DNA from: Streptomyces sp. UW30
GTDB lineage: Bacteria; Actinomycetota; Actinomycetes; Streptomycetales; Streptomycetaceae
DNA: 40,042 nucleotides
NCBI RefSeq assembly: GCF_008042075.1
Contig: NZ_RDBN01000033.1
Location: 248,081-288,122 of the forward strand
Reading direction: 5' to 3'
Shown: positions 32,719 to 40,042 of the stretch, piece by piece
Layout of the letters: every line of letters begins with the position of its first letter
How positions within the stretch are numbered: the stretch's first letter is position 1
The notes under the pieces: model-generated
The model's input: only the letters and a program-made list of their open reading frames with translations
Database searches by the model: none
Told to the model about the DNA's origin: nothing
Translations under genes and position numbers: made by a program

Positions 32719-32755
32719 GAGCCTCTACGGCCCCCCTCTACGGGCGTAGAGGCTC
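32719..32755. promoter_or_regulatory. Inverted repeat upstream of the first beta-ureidopropionase gene
   Basis: GAGCCTCTACG (32719-32729) and CGTAGAGGCTC (32745-32755) are perfect 11-bp arms with a 15-nt spacer that itself contains a third CTCTACGG (32736-32743). It ends 25 bases before ATG 32781. It could be an operator or an RNA hairpin in the leader of the catabolic operon. Confidence 0.6.
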
Positions 32756-32780
32756 TGACGTCCCGTCGAAGGAGCAGCTC

Positions 32781-33623
32781 ATGGCCAACGTCGTACGCGC
32801 CGCTCTGGTCCAGGCCACCTGGACCGGCGACACCGAGTCCATGGTGGCGAAACACGAGGAGCACGCACGCGAGGCGGCCCGGCAGGGCGCCAAGATCATT
32901 GGCTTCCAGGAAGTCTTCAACGCCCCGTACTTCTGCCAGGTCCAGGAACCCGAGCACTACAGCTGGGCCGAGCCCGTCCCCGACGGGCCGACCGTGCGTC
33001 GTATGCAGGAGCTGGCCCGCGAGACCGGGATGGTCATCGTCGTACCGGTGTTCGAAGTCGAGGGGGCCGGCTTCTACTACAACACCGCCGCCGTCATCGA
33101 CTCCGACGGCACCTTCCTCGGCAAGTACCGCAAGCACCACATCCCGCAGGTCAAGGGCTTCTGGGAGAAGTACTACTTCAAGCCGGGAAACATCGGCTGG
33201 CCCGTCTTCGACACCGCCGTCGGGAAGGTGGGTGTCTATATCTGCTACGACCGTCACTTCCCGGAGGGCTGGCGGCAACTCGGTCTGAACGGCGCCCAGT
33301 TGGTGTACAACCCGTCGGCCACCTCGCGCGGCCTGTCCTCCTACCTGTGGCAGCTGGAGCAGCCCGCGGCGGCCGTCGCCAACGAGTACTTCATCGCCGC
33401 GATCAACCGGGTGGGACAGGAGCCGTACGGCGACAACGACTTCTACGGGACGAGCTATTTCGTCGATCCGCGTGGGCAGGTTGTCGGGGAGATCGCCAGC
33501 GACAAGAGCGAGGAGCTCGTCGTGCGCGACCTCGACTTCGACCTGATCGACGAGGTGCGGCAGCAGTGGGCCTTCTACCGCGACCGCCGCCCCGACGCGT
33601 ACGAAGGACTGGTGCAGCCGTGA
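32781..33623 (+). CDS. Beta-ureidopropionase (N-carbamoyl-beta-alanine amidohydrolase), nitrilase family, copy 1
   Basis: A 280-aa nitrilase-superfamily enzyme. It should hydrolyse N-carbamoyl-beta-amino acids to the free amino acid, CO2 and ammonia, the third step of reductive pyrimidine catabolism. The Glu-Lys-Cys triad is visible: GFQEVF (Glu about 44), GKYRKHHIP (Lys about 117) and CYDRHFPEG (Cys about 155). NPSATSRGLSSYLWQLEQPA is a family signature. ATG 32781 follows AAGGAGCAG. The stop overlaps the aminotransferase start (GTGA), so the two are translationally coupled. It is a clear paralogue of 36672-37514. Confidence 0.92.
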   Translation: MANVVRAALVQATWTGDTESMVAKHEEHAREAARQGAKIIGFQEVFNAPYFCQVQEPEHYSWAEPVPDGPTVRRMQELARETGMVIVVPVFEVEGAGFYYNTAAVIDSDGTFLGKYRKHHIPQVKGFWEKYYFKPGNIGWPVFDTAVGKVGVYICYDRHFPEGWRQLGLNGAQLVYNPSATSRGLSSYLWQLEQPAAAVANEYFIAAINRVGQEPYGDNDFYGTSYFVDPRGQVVGEIASDKSEELVVRDLDFDLIDEVRQQWAFYRDRRPDAYEGLVQP

Positions 33624-34903
33624 CCAAGGACCTGATGGGACGCCACCGAGCCGTCATGCCGGACTGGCTCGCCCTGTACTACGAGGAGCCGCTGGAGATC
33701 ACCCACGGCGAGGGCCGCCACGTCTGGGACGCCGCCGGCAACCGCTACCTCGACTTCTTCGGCGGCATCCTCACCACGATGACCGCGCACGCGCTGCCCG
33801 AGGTCACCAAGGCGGTGAGCGAGCAGGCCGGACGGATCATCCACTCCTCGACCCTGTACCTCAACCGGCCCATGGTCGAACTCGCCGAGCGCATCGCCCA
33901 GTTGAGCGGCATCCCGGATGCCCGCGTCTTCTTCACCACCTCCGGCACCGAGGCCAACGACACCGCCCTGCTGCTCGCGACGACCCACCGGCAGAGCAAC
34001 TCGATCCTCGCGATGCGCAACAGCTACCACGGCCGCTCCTTCAGCGCCGTCGGTATCACCGGCAACCGCGGCTGGTCGCCGACCTCGCTGTCGCCGCTCC
34101 AGACGCTGTACGTCCACGGCGGCGTCCGCACCCGGGGCCCCTACGCCCATCTCTCCGACGACGACTTCATCGCCGCCTGCGTCGACGACCTGGTGGACCT
34201 CCTCGGCCACACCCGCCCGCCGGCCGCGCTGATCGCCGAGCCCATCCAGGGCGTCGGCGGCTTCACCTCCGGTCCGGACGGGCTGTACGCCGCCTTCCGT
34301 GACGTGCTCGCCGAGCGCGGCATCCTGTGGATCGCCGACGAGGTGCAGACCGGCTGGGGCCGCACCGGCGACCACTTCTGGGGCTGGCAGGCGCACGCGC
34401 GCTCCGGCCCGCCGGACATACTGACCTTCGCCAAGGGCATCGGAAACGGCATGTCCATCGGCGGCGTCGTCGCCCGCGCCGAGATCATGAACTGCCTCGA
34501 CTCCAACAGCATCTCGACCTTCGGCGGCACCCAGATCACCATGGCGGCCGGCCTCGCCAACCTCTCCTACCTGCTGGAACACGACCTCCAGGGCAACGCC
34601 CGGCGCGTCGGCGGGCTGCTCCTGGAGCGACTGCGGGCCGTCGCCGCGCAGGTGCCGCACGTACGGGAGGTGCGCGGCCGGGGCCTGATGCTGGGCATCG
34701 AGCTGACCCGCCCCGGCACCGACGAGGCCGACCCCGCCGCCGCGTCCGCCGTCCTGGAGGCGGCCCGCGAGGGCGGCCTCCTCATCGGCAAGGGCGGCGG
34801 CCACAACACCACGTCCCTGCGTATCGCCCCGCCCCTGTCCCTCACCGTCGCGGAGGCCGAGGAAGGCGCCGCGATCCTCGAGAACGCTCTGAGGAGCATC
34901 TAG
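33620..34903 (+). CDS. Class III aminotransferase (beta-alanine/alanine-glyoxylate type)
   Basis: A 427-aa PLP enzyme, coupled to the upstream ureidopropionase gene. Motifs: FGGILTTMTAHALP, TTSGTEANDTALLLA (PLP phosphate contact), ADEVQTGWGRTG (Asp that binds the PLP nitrogen) and TFAKGIGNG with the Schiff-base Lys. It resembles the AGXT2/beta-alanine-pyruvate branch, so it probably converts beta-alanine or beta-aminoisobutyrate to the semialdehyde. GTG 33620 is chosen because of the overlap. No semialdehyde dehydrogenase gene is seen in the window. Confidence 0.9.
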   Translation: MTKDLMGRHRAVMPDWLALYYEEPLEITHGEGRHVWDAAGNRYLDFFGGILTTMTAHALPEVTKAVSEQAGRIIHSSTLYLNRPMVELAERIAQLSGIPDARVFFTTSGTEANDTALLLATTHRQSNSILAMRNSYHGRSFSAVGITGNRGWSPTSLSPLQTLYVHGGVRTRGPYAHLSDDDFIAACVDDLVDLLGHTRPPAALIAEPIQGVGGFTSGPDGLYAAFRDVLAERGILWIADEVQTGWGRTGDHFWGWQAHARSGPPDILTFAKGIGNGMSIGGVVARAEIMNCLDSNSISTFGGTQITMAAGLANLSYLLEHDLQGNARRVGGLLLERLRAVAAQVPHVREVRGRGLMLGIELTRPGTDEADPAAASAVLEAAREGGLLIGKGGGHNTTSLRIAPPLSLTVAEAEEGAAILENALRSI

Positions 34904-34947
34904 CAGGGACCACCTGAGTACCTGGTGCCTGAGTAAGGAACGCCGCC

Positions 34948-36516
34948 ATGACCACCACCTCGGAGCCCACGCACACCCTGGAACCCGCTCTGTCGGTCCG
35001 GCAGGTCCTCACCCTGGAGCGGGTGCTGGCCGGGGAGCCCGAGGTGGTGGCCGGCGCCGGTCAGCTCGACCGGCCGGTGCGCTGGGTGCACGTCGCCGAG
35101 GCGCCGGACGTCGGCGTGATGCTCACTGGCGGCGAGATGGTGCTCACCACCGGGGTGCTGCTCGCCGGGGACGAGGACAAGCAGGCCGAGTACATCCGCT
35201 CCCTGCACCGGGCCGAGGCGGCGGCCGTCGTGCTCGGACTCGGCCGGGCGTTCCCCACCCCGCCGGACGTGATGCGCCGGGCGGCCGAGCGGTGCGGGCT
35301 GCCCATGGTCGTCCTGCACCGGCCCTTCCCCTTCGCCGAACTGACCGAAGAGGTCCAGTGCCGGCTCGTGCGCCGCAAGTTCGCCGCCGTCAGCCTCTCG
35401 GAGGCGGTACGGACCGCGCTGACCGGACTCATCACCGCCGGCGCCCCGCTGCAACGGCTGCTCGACGAGGTCGCCTCGCACAGCGCCTGCCCCGTCGTCG
35501 TCACCAACCTCGCCCACCGCGTCCTCGCCACTGCCGGCGAGCGGCCGGCGGTGGACGACGTGCTGCGCGACTGGGAGCGCATCTCCCGGCAGGCCGGCGG
35601 CAGCGAGGGCGACGGCTGGATCCGCGCCGAACTCGACGGGCGCGGGGAGCGCTGGGGCCAGATCGTGCTGTGCGGGTACCGCGGCGACACCGCCACCGGG
35701 CGGCTGCTGGCCGACCGCGCCGCCGAAGCCCTCGTCCTGCACCGCATGCTCGGCGGGAACTCCGCGCACACCTGGGAGGAGCAGTCCGCGCAGAGCCTGC
35801 TGACCGACCTCGTCAGCGGGGTCGTACCGGCACGGCAACTGCTGCCGCGGGCGCGGGCGGCCGGGCTGCCCGTCAACCGGCGGACGTTCGTCCCGCTGGT
35901 CGTGCGGGACGTCGAACCCGACCAACTCGACCGCGTACTGCGGATGGTGGGGCTGTCCGGGCTCGTCGCCGAGCTGGCCGAAGGGGCCGTGGCGGTGCTG
36001 CTGAGCCTCGCCCGGGACCAGGACGCCTCGGTGCTGACGGCGAACTTCGCGGCCCGGGTGCACTCGGAGGCCGCCCGCACCGTCGTGGCCGCCGCCGACC
36101 CCCGTACCGCCTGGGACGACGTGCCCACCGGACTGCGCGAGGCCCGGCATGTCGCCGACGCCGTCGCCGACTCCTCGGCCGTGCTCGACCTCCCGGCCGT
36201 CGTACGCCTCAGGGACGTCCATCTGCGCGGCCTGATCCGGCTGTTGCGCGACGACCCGCATGTCCAGTCGTTCGCGGAGCGGGAGTTGGACGGGCTGCTG
36301 TGCGCGGCCGACGAGGACATGCTGTCCGTGCTGCGCACCTACCTCGCGACCGGCCGGAACAAGTCCCGCACCGCCCAGCTCCACCATGTCTCGCGGCCCG
36401 CGCTCTACCGCCGCCTGGAGGCGATACAGACGCGGCTCGGCGTCGACCTCGACGACTTCGAACAGGCCGCATCCGTGCACATCGCACTCCTCGCGCACGA
36501 CGCGCAACAGAGCTGA
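34948..36516 (+). CDS. PucR-family transcriptional regulator
   Basis: A 522-aa regulator of purine/pyrimidine-type catabolic genes. The N-terminal PucR domain (about 14-135) includes LSVRQVLTLERVLAGEPEVV and WVHVAEAPDVGVMLTGGEMV. A GAF-like middle region follows, then the CdaR/GGDEF-like domain, and the C-terminal HTH_30 at about 455-515 (LRTYLATGRNKSRTAQLHHV, SRPALYRRLEAIQTRLG). It is 44 bases downstream of the aminotransferase gene in the same direction, and its own catabolic genes lie on both sides, so it is the probable regulator of the cluster. The effector is unknown. Confidence 0.92.
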   Translation: MTTTSEPTHTLEPALSVRQVLTLERVLAGEPEVVAGAGQLDRPVRWVHVAEAPDVGVMLTGGEMVLTTGVLLAGDEDKQAEYIRSLHRAEAAAVVLGLGRAFPTPPDVMRRAAERCGLPMVVLHRPFPFAELTEEVQCRLVRRKFAAVSLSEAVRTALTGLITAGAPLQRLLDEVASHSACPVVVTNLAHRVLATAGERPAVDDVLRDWERISRQAGGSEGDGWIRAELDGRGERWGQIVLCGYRGDTATGRLLADRAAEALVLHRMLGGNSAHTWEEQSAQSLLTDLVSGVVPARQLLPRARAAGLPVNRRTFVPLVVRDVEPDQLDRVLRMVGLSGLVAELAEGAVAVLLSLARDQDASVLTANFAARVHSEAARTVVAAADPRTAWDDVPTGLREARHVADAVADSSAVLDLPAVVRLRDVHLRGLIRLLRDDPHVQSFAERELDGLLCAADEDMLSVLRTYLATGRNKSRTAQLHHVSRPALYRRLEAIQTRLGVDLDDFEQAASVHIALLAHDAQQS

Positions 36517-36566
36517 AACCTGCCACGACCTGGGAAAACGGCGGTGAAACATGGGACCACGACAGG

Positions 36567-36613
36567 GTGACACCGTGGCACGCCGCACGCCCTCAGACGT
36601 GACACCGTGCCAC
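36567..36613. promoter_or_regulatory. Two tandem 15-bp dyads upstream of the second beta-ureidopropionase gene
   Basis: GTGACACCGTGGCAC (36567-36581) and GTGACACCGTGCCAC (36599-36613) follow the pattern GTGnCACnGTGnCAC and lie 32 bases apart, three helical turns. The ATG is 59 bases downstream of the second. A related site is at 32599-32613. They look like paired operators of a dimeric regulator, the PucR protein being the obvious candidate. Confidence 0.6.
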
Positions 36614-36671
36614 TCAATCCGCCGCCACGGACTTCTTAGGCTCCTCGAACACCGAGCGACCGGAGGTCCCG

Positions 36672-37514
36672 ATGAGCCGAGTGATCCGTGCCGCCCTTTT
36701 CCAGACCGCGTGGACGGGCGACAAGGAATCGATGATCCAGGTACACGAGCAGGCGGCCCGCGACGCGGCCGCGCAAGGTGCTCAAGTGCTGTGCTTCCAG
36801 GAGCTGTTCTACGGGCCCTACTTCTGCCAAGTGCAGGACAAGGCGTTCTACGAGTACGCCGAACAGATCCCCGAGGGCCCGACCGTCCGCCGCTTCCAGG
36901 CGCTCGCCAAGGAACTGGGCATCGTCCTCGTGCTGCCGATGTACGAGGAGGAGCAGCCGGGCGTCCTGTACAACACCGCGGCCGTGATCGACGCGGACGG
37001 CTCCTACCTGGGCAAGTACCGCAAGACCCACATCCCCCAGGTCGAGGGATTCTGGGAGAAGTTCTACTTCCGTCCGGGGAACAGCGGCTGGCCGATCTTC
37101 GAGACGGCCGTCGGGAAGATCGGCGTCTACATCTGCTACGACCGTCACTTCCCGGAGGGCTGGCGGGCACTGGGCCTGGGCGGCGCCGAGATCGTGTTCA
37201 ACCCCTCGGCCACCTCGCGCGGGCTCTCCCGCTACCTGTGGCAGCTGGAGCAGCCGGCGGCGGCCGTCGCCAACGAGTACTTCGTGGGCGCGATCAACCG
37301 GGTCGGTGTGGAGGACCTCGGCGACAACGACTTCTACGGCACCACCTACTTCGTGGACCCGGAGGCCCAGTTCGTCGGGGAGGTGGCGAGCGACAAGGAG
37401 ACCGAACTCGTCGTGCGCGACCTGGACCTGGCCAAGCTCCGCGAGGTCCGCGACCGCTGGCAGTTCTACCGCGACCGGGCGCCGGGGGCCTACACGCCGC
37501 TGACGGCACCCTGA
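36672..37514 (+). CDS. Beta-ureidopropionase, nitrilase family, copy 2
   Basis: A 280-aa paralogue of the 32781 protein, same length and the same triad: CFQELF (Glu), GKYRKTHIP (Lys) and CYDRHFPEG (Cys), plus NPSATSRGLSRYLWQLEQPA. The sequences differ mostly at the N-terminus and in the substrate-side loops (LYNTAAVIDADGS against FYYNTAAVIDSDG), so a shifted substrate range is possible. ATG 36672 follows GGAGG (36661-36665). It leads a separate transcription unit with its own dyads, followed by the dihydropyrimidinase 52 bases on, so it is probably the copy working directly with that enzyme. Confidence 0.92.
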   Translation: MSRVIRAALFQTAWTGDKESMIQVHEQAARDAAAQGAQVLCFQELFYGPYFCQVQDKAFYEYAEQIPEGPTVRRFQALAKELGIVLVLPMYEEEQPGVLYNTAAVIDADGSYLGKYRKTHIPQVEGFWEKFYFRPGNSGWPIFETAVGKIGVYICYDRHFPEGWRALGLGGAEIVFNPSATSRGLSRYLWQLEQPAAAVANEYFVGAINRVGVEDLGDNDFYGTTYFVDPEAQFVGEVASDKETELVVRDLDLAKLREVRDRWQFYRDRAPGAYTPLTAP

Positions 37515-37566
37515 TCGCATCGACCGCACCGTTCACATCGCGAGTCACACTGCGAGAAGAGGGACC

Positions 37567-38970
37567 ATGACCAGCCGTACCGTCATCCGCGGCGGTCTCG
37601 TCATCACCGCGTCCGACGAGATGCACGCCGACGTCCTGATCGAGGACGGCCGTATCGCCGCCCTCGCCGCCAGCGGCACCCCGGCCGCCGAGGCCTGGAC
37701 GGCCGAGCGGACCATCGAGGCCACCGGGAAGTACGTCATCCCGGGCGGCGTCGACGTCCATACCCATATGGAGCTGCCGTTCGGCGGCACCTTCGCCTCC
37801 GACACCTTCGAGACCGGCACCCGGGCCGCCGCCTGGGGCGGTACCACCACGATCGTCGACTTCGCGGTGCAGAGCGTGGGCCACTCACTGCGCGAGGGCC
37901 TCGATGCCTGGCACTCCAAGGCCGAGGGCAACTGCGCCATCGACTACGGCTTCCACATGATCGTCTCCGATGTGAACGAGGGGACGCTCAAGGAGATGGA
38001 CCACCTCGTCGAGGAAGGCGTCACCTCCTTCAAGCAGTTCATGGCCTACCCCGGCGTCTTCTACTCCGACGACGGCCAGATCCTGCGCGCCATGCAGCGC
38101 TCCGCCGAGAACGGCGGTCTGATCATGATGCACGCCGAGAACGGCATCGCGATCGACGTTCTGGTGGAGCAGGCGCTGGCAAGGGGGGAGACCGACCCCC
38201 GCTTCCACGGTGAGGTACGCAAGGCGCTCCTCGAAGCCGAGGCCACCCACCGGGCCATCCGGCTGGCCCAGGTCGCGGGCGCGCCCCTGTACGTCGTGCA
38301 CGTCTCGGCCATGGAGGCGGTGGCCGAGCTGACACGGGCGCGCGACGAGGGTCTGAACGTGTTCGGCGAGACCTGCCCGCAGTACCTGTTCCTGTCCACC
38401 GACAACCTCGCCGAGCCGGACTTCGAGGGCTCGAAGTACGTGTGCTCGACGCCGCTTCGACCGCGCGAGCACCAGGCGCAGCTGTGGAAGGGCCTCAGGA
38501 CGAACGACCTCCAGGTCGTCTCCACCGACCACTGCCCGTTCTGTTTCGTGGGCCAGAAAGAGCTCGGCCGGGGCGACTTCTCCAAGATCCCCAACGGTCT
38601 GCCGGGCGTCGAGAACCGCATGGACCTGCTCCACCAGGCCGTCGTCGACGGGCACATCACGCGCCGCCGCTGGATCGAGATCGCCTGCGCGACCCCGGCC
38701 CGGATGTTCGGCATGTACCCGAAGAAGGGCACCATCGCTCCGGGCGCCGACGCCGACGTCGTGATCTACGACCCGGGGGCCCAGCAGGTCATGTCGGCCG
38801 ACACGCACCACATGAACGTCGACTACTCGGCCTACGAGGGCAAGCAGACCACCGGCCGGGTCGAGACGGTCCTCTCGCGCGGCGAACTCGTCATCACCGA
38901 GCGGGAGTACACCGGTCACGCCGGGCACGGTGTCTACACGCCCCGCTCCACCTGTCAGTACCTCAACTAG
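37567..38970 (+). CDS. hydA: Dihydropyrimidinase / D-hydantoinase
   Basis: A 467-aa amidohydrolase that opens dihydrouracil, dihydrothymine or 5-substituted hydantoins to N-carbamoyl amino acids. The binuclear zinc site is complete: DVHTHME (HxH, about 61), the carboxylated Lys in TSFKQFMAYPG, HAENG, VHVSAMEA (His) and STDHCPF (Asp). FGMYPKKGTIAPGADADVVI is the usual C-terminal beta-sandwich. ATG 37567 has GAAGAGGGA upstream. It is flanked by the two enzymes of the next steps, giving a coherent pathway. Confidence 0.95.
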   Translation: MTSRTVIRGGLVITASDEMHADVLIEDGRIAALAASGTPAAEAWTAERTIEATGKYVIPGGVDVHTHMELPFGGTFASDTFETGTRAAAWGGTTTIVDFAVQSVGHSLREGLDAWHSKAEGNCAIDYGFHMIVSDVNEGTLKEMDHLVEEGVTSFKQFMAYPGVFYSDDGQILRAMQRSAENGGLIMMHAENGIAIDVLVEQALARGETDPRFHGEVRKALLEAEATHRAIRLAQVAGAPLYVVHVSAMEAVAELTRARDEGLNVFGETCPQYLFLSTDNLAEPDFEGSKYVCSTPLRPREHQAQLWKGLRTNDLQVVSTDHCPFCFVGQKELGRGDFSKIPNGLPGVENRMDLLHQAVVDGHITRRRWIEIACATPARMFGMYPKKGTIAPGADADVVIYDPGAQQVMSADTHHMNVDYSAYEGKQTTGRVETVLSRGELVITEREYTGHAGHGVYTPRSTCQYLN

Positions 38971-38981
38971 GAGCGGAGCAC

Positions 38982-40004
38982 ATGGACTTCGGACTCGTCC
39001 TGCAGACCGACCCGCCGGCCTCGCGGGTCGTCAGCCTGATGAAACGCGCCGAGCGCAGCGGGTTCAGCTACGGCTGGACCTTCGACTCGGCCGTGCTGTG
39101 GCAGGAGCCGTTCGTCATCTACAGCCAGATCCTGGCCAACACGCAGAAGCTGACGGTCGGCCCGATGGTGACCAACCCGGGCACCCGAACCTGGGAGGTC
39201 ACCGCCTCCACGTTCGCCACCCTCAACGACATGTTCGGCAACCGCACGGTCTGCGGCATCGGACGCGGTGACTCGGCCATGCGCGTCGCCGGCCGCAAGC
39301 CCAACACCCTGGCCCGGATCAGCGAGGCCATGAAGGTCATCCGGGCCCTCGGCAGCGGCCGGGAGGCCGACCTGGGCGGGGGAACGGTCGTCAGGTTCCC
39401 CTGGATCAAGGAAGGCGCCGAACTCCCCGTGTGGATGGCGGCGTACGGTCCGAAGGCCCTGAAGATGACCGGCGAGGAGGCCGACGGGTTCATCCTTCAG
39501 CTCGCGGACCTCTATCTGACCGAGTACATGGTCAAGGCCGTGAAGGACGCGGCGGTCGCGGCCGGCCGTGACCCGTCCGAGGTGAAGATCTGCGTGGCCG
39601 CCCCGGCGTACGTCACCGAGGACGACTCACCCGAAGCGCTCGCCCACGCGCGCGAGCAGTGCCGGTGGTTCGGCGGGATGGTCGGCAACCACGTGGCCGA
39701 CCTGGTCAGCAAGTACGGCCAGCACTCCGCCGCCGTACCGGACGAACTCACCGAATACATCAAGGCCCGTGAGGGGTACGACTACTCCCACCACGGACGC
39801 GCCGACAACCCCGACACCGCGTTCGTGCCCGACGAGATCGTCGACCGGTTCTGTCTCATCGGCCCGGTCGAGAAGCACATCGAGAAGCTGAACGCCCTGC
39901 GTGAGCTGGGCGTCGACCAGTTCGCCGTCTACGACATGCACGACGCGCAGGAAGCCGTGATCGACGCGTACGGCACGTCGGTCATCCCCGCGCTCAACTC
40001 CTAG
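38982..40004 (+). CDS. LLM-class (F420/flavin-dependent) oxidoreductase of the TIGR03842/CPS_4043-like group
   Basis: A 340-aa TIM-barrel oxidoreductase. Motifs of the bacterial luciferase-like superfamily include FGLVLQTDPPASRVV at the start, TNPGTRTWEVTASTFATLN, FGNRTVCGIGRGDSAMRV, and PVWMAAYGPKALKMTGEEADG. Members of this particular group are often found next to pyrimidine-catabolism genes, as here, 11 bases after the dihydropyrimidinase stop. A role in reducing or oxidising a pathway intermediate is likely, but which substrate and whether it uses F420 or FMN are unknown. GGAGCGGAG lies upstream of ATG 38982. GCGAGCTCGC (40014-40023) after the stop could start a terminator beyond the window. 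Confidence 0.88.
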   Translation: MDFGLVLQTDPPASRVVSLMKRAERSGFSYGWTFDSAVLWQEPFVIYSQILANTQKLTVGPMVTNPGTRTWEVTASTFATLNDMFGNRTVCGIGRGDSAMRVAGRKPNTLARISEAMKVIRALGSGREADLGGGTVVRFPWIKEGAELPVWMAAYGPKALKMTGEEADGFILQLADLYLTEYMVKAVKDAAVAAGRDPSEVKICVAAPAYVTEDDSPEALAHAREQCRWFGGMVGNHVADLVSKYGQHSAAVPDELTEYIKAREGYDYSHHGRADNPDTAFVPDEIVDRFCLIGPVEKHIEKLNALRELGVDQFAVYDMHDAQEAVIDAYGTSVIPALNS

Positions 40005-40042
40005 CCCTCGCGGGCGAGCTCGCGGCATCATCGCTCCACCCG

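Noticed and set aside
1..40042. tRNA, rRNA and CRISPR features
   Set aside because: No cloverleaf with a TTCGA-type T-arm, no rRNA signature and no spaced direct-repeat array was found on either strand by eye; a tRNA scan would settle the first point.

Overview
High-GC actinobacterial DNA, almost certainly a Streptomyces chromosome. The signs are dense GC-rich codon use, many GTG starts and GTGA start/stop overlaps, leaderless -10-to-ATG promoters, and typical Streptomyces families (ROK sugar kinase, SWIM/SNF2 pair, PucR-controlled hydantoinase cluster, DUF6278, secreted SGNH hydrolase). I saw no rRNA, tRNA or CRISPR.

Layout. 1-1508: the end of an unrecognised helix-turn-helix gene running off the left edge, then the last ~46 codons of an RNase Sa-like guanyl-specific ribonuclease; this looks like an old junction scar. 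1569-5222: small membrane protein, two-component pair (HisKA_3 kinase, LuxR-type regulator) and a cytochrome P450. 5257-9085: Gfo/Idh/MocA dehydrogenase divergent from a HutC-type GntR regulator with a TGTCCGGACA palindrome between them, then a ROK kinase and a membrane protein. 9130-14886: SNF2 helicase and SWIM zinc-finger gene behind a promoter matching the PafBC/RecA-NDp DNA-damage class; the SWIM frame continues without a stop into a fatty-acid desaturase. 14887-17011: scar region with a DNA-ligase relic, a strong hairpin, a twice-frameshifted tyrosine integrase and a broken HNH gene, the remains of an integrated element. 17062-24999: PcaL-type fusion, metallo-hydrolase, exonuclease III (with a second PafBC-type promoter), secreted SGNH hydrolase, DUF6278 protein, secreted CocE/PepX-like hydrolase and an anchored protein of unknown function. 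25119-30925: gamma-glutamyltransferase, ClpC-type AAA+ unfoldase, and a methionine aminopeptidase divergent from an 86-aa XRE regulator. 31056-32591: a conserved hypothetical gene carrying an internal rearrangement. 32781-40004: a reductive pyrimidine/hydantoin catabolism cluster (two beta-ureidopropionase paralogues, class III aminotransferase, PucR regulator, dihydropyrimidinase, LLM-class flavin oxidoreductase).

How the genes work together. The right-hand cluster should hydrolyse dihydropyrimidines or hydantoins to N-carbamoyl-beta-amino acids, remove the carbamoyl group, and transaminate beta-alanine-like products. A 15-bp dyad recurs once near its left edge and twice before the second nitrilase gene, so it is a candidate operator. 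The helicase operon and xthA are both DNA-repair-type genes and share a damage-promoter layout.

The most unusual signal is three perfect inverted duplications of local coding sequence (78, 133 and 80 bp; arms 187-250 bp apart) in two unrelated genes. One sits exactly at the SWIM/desaturase fusion joint. The other two are joined by a 3-bp overlap inside the 31056 gene. All preserve the reading frame. They look like templated insertions from template switching during break repair, but an assembly artefact must be excluded first.
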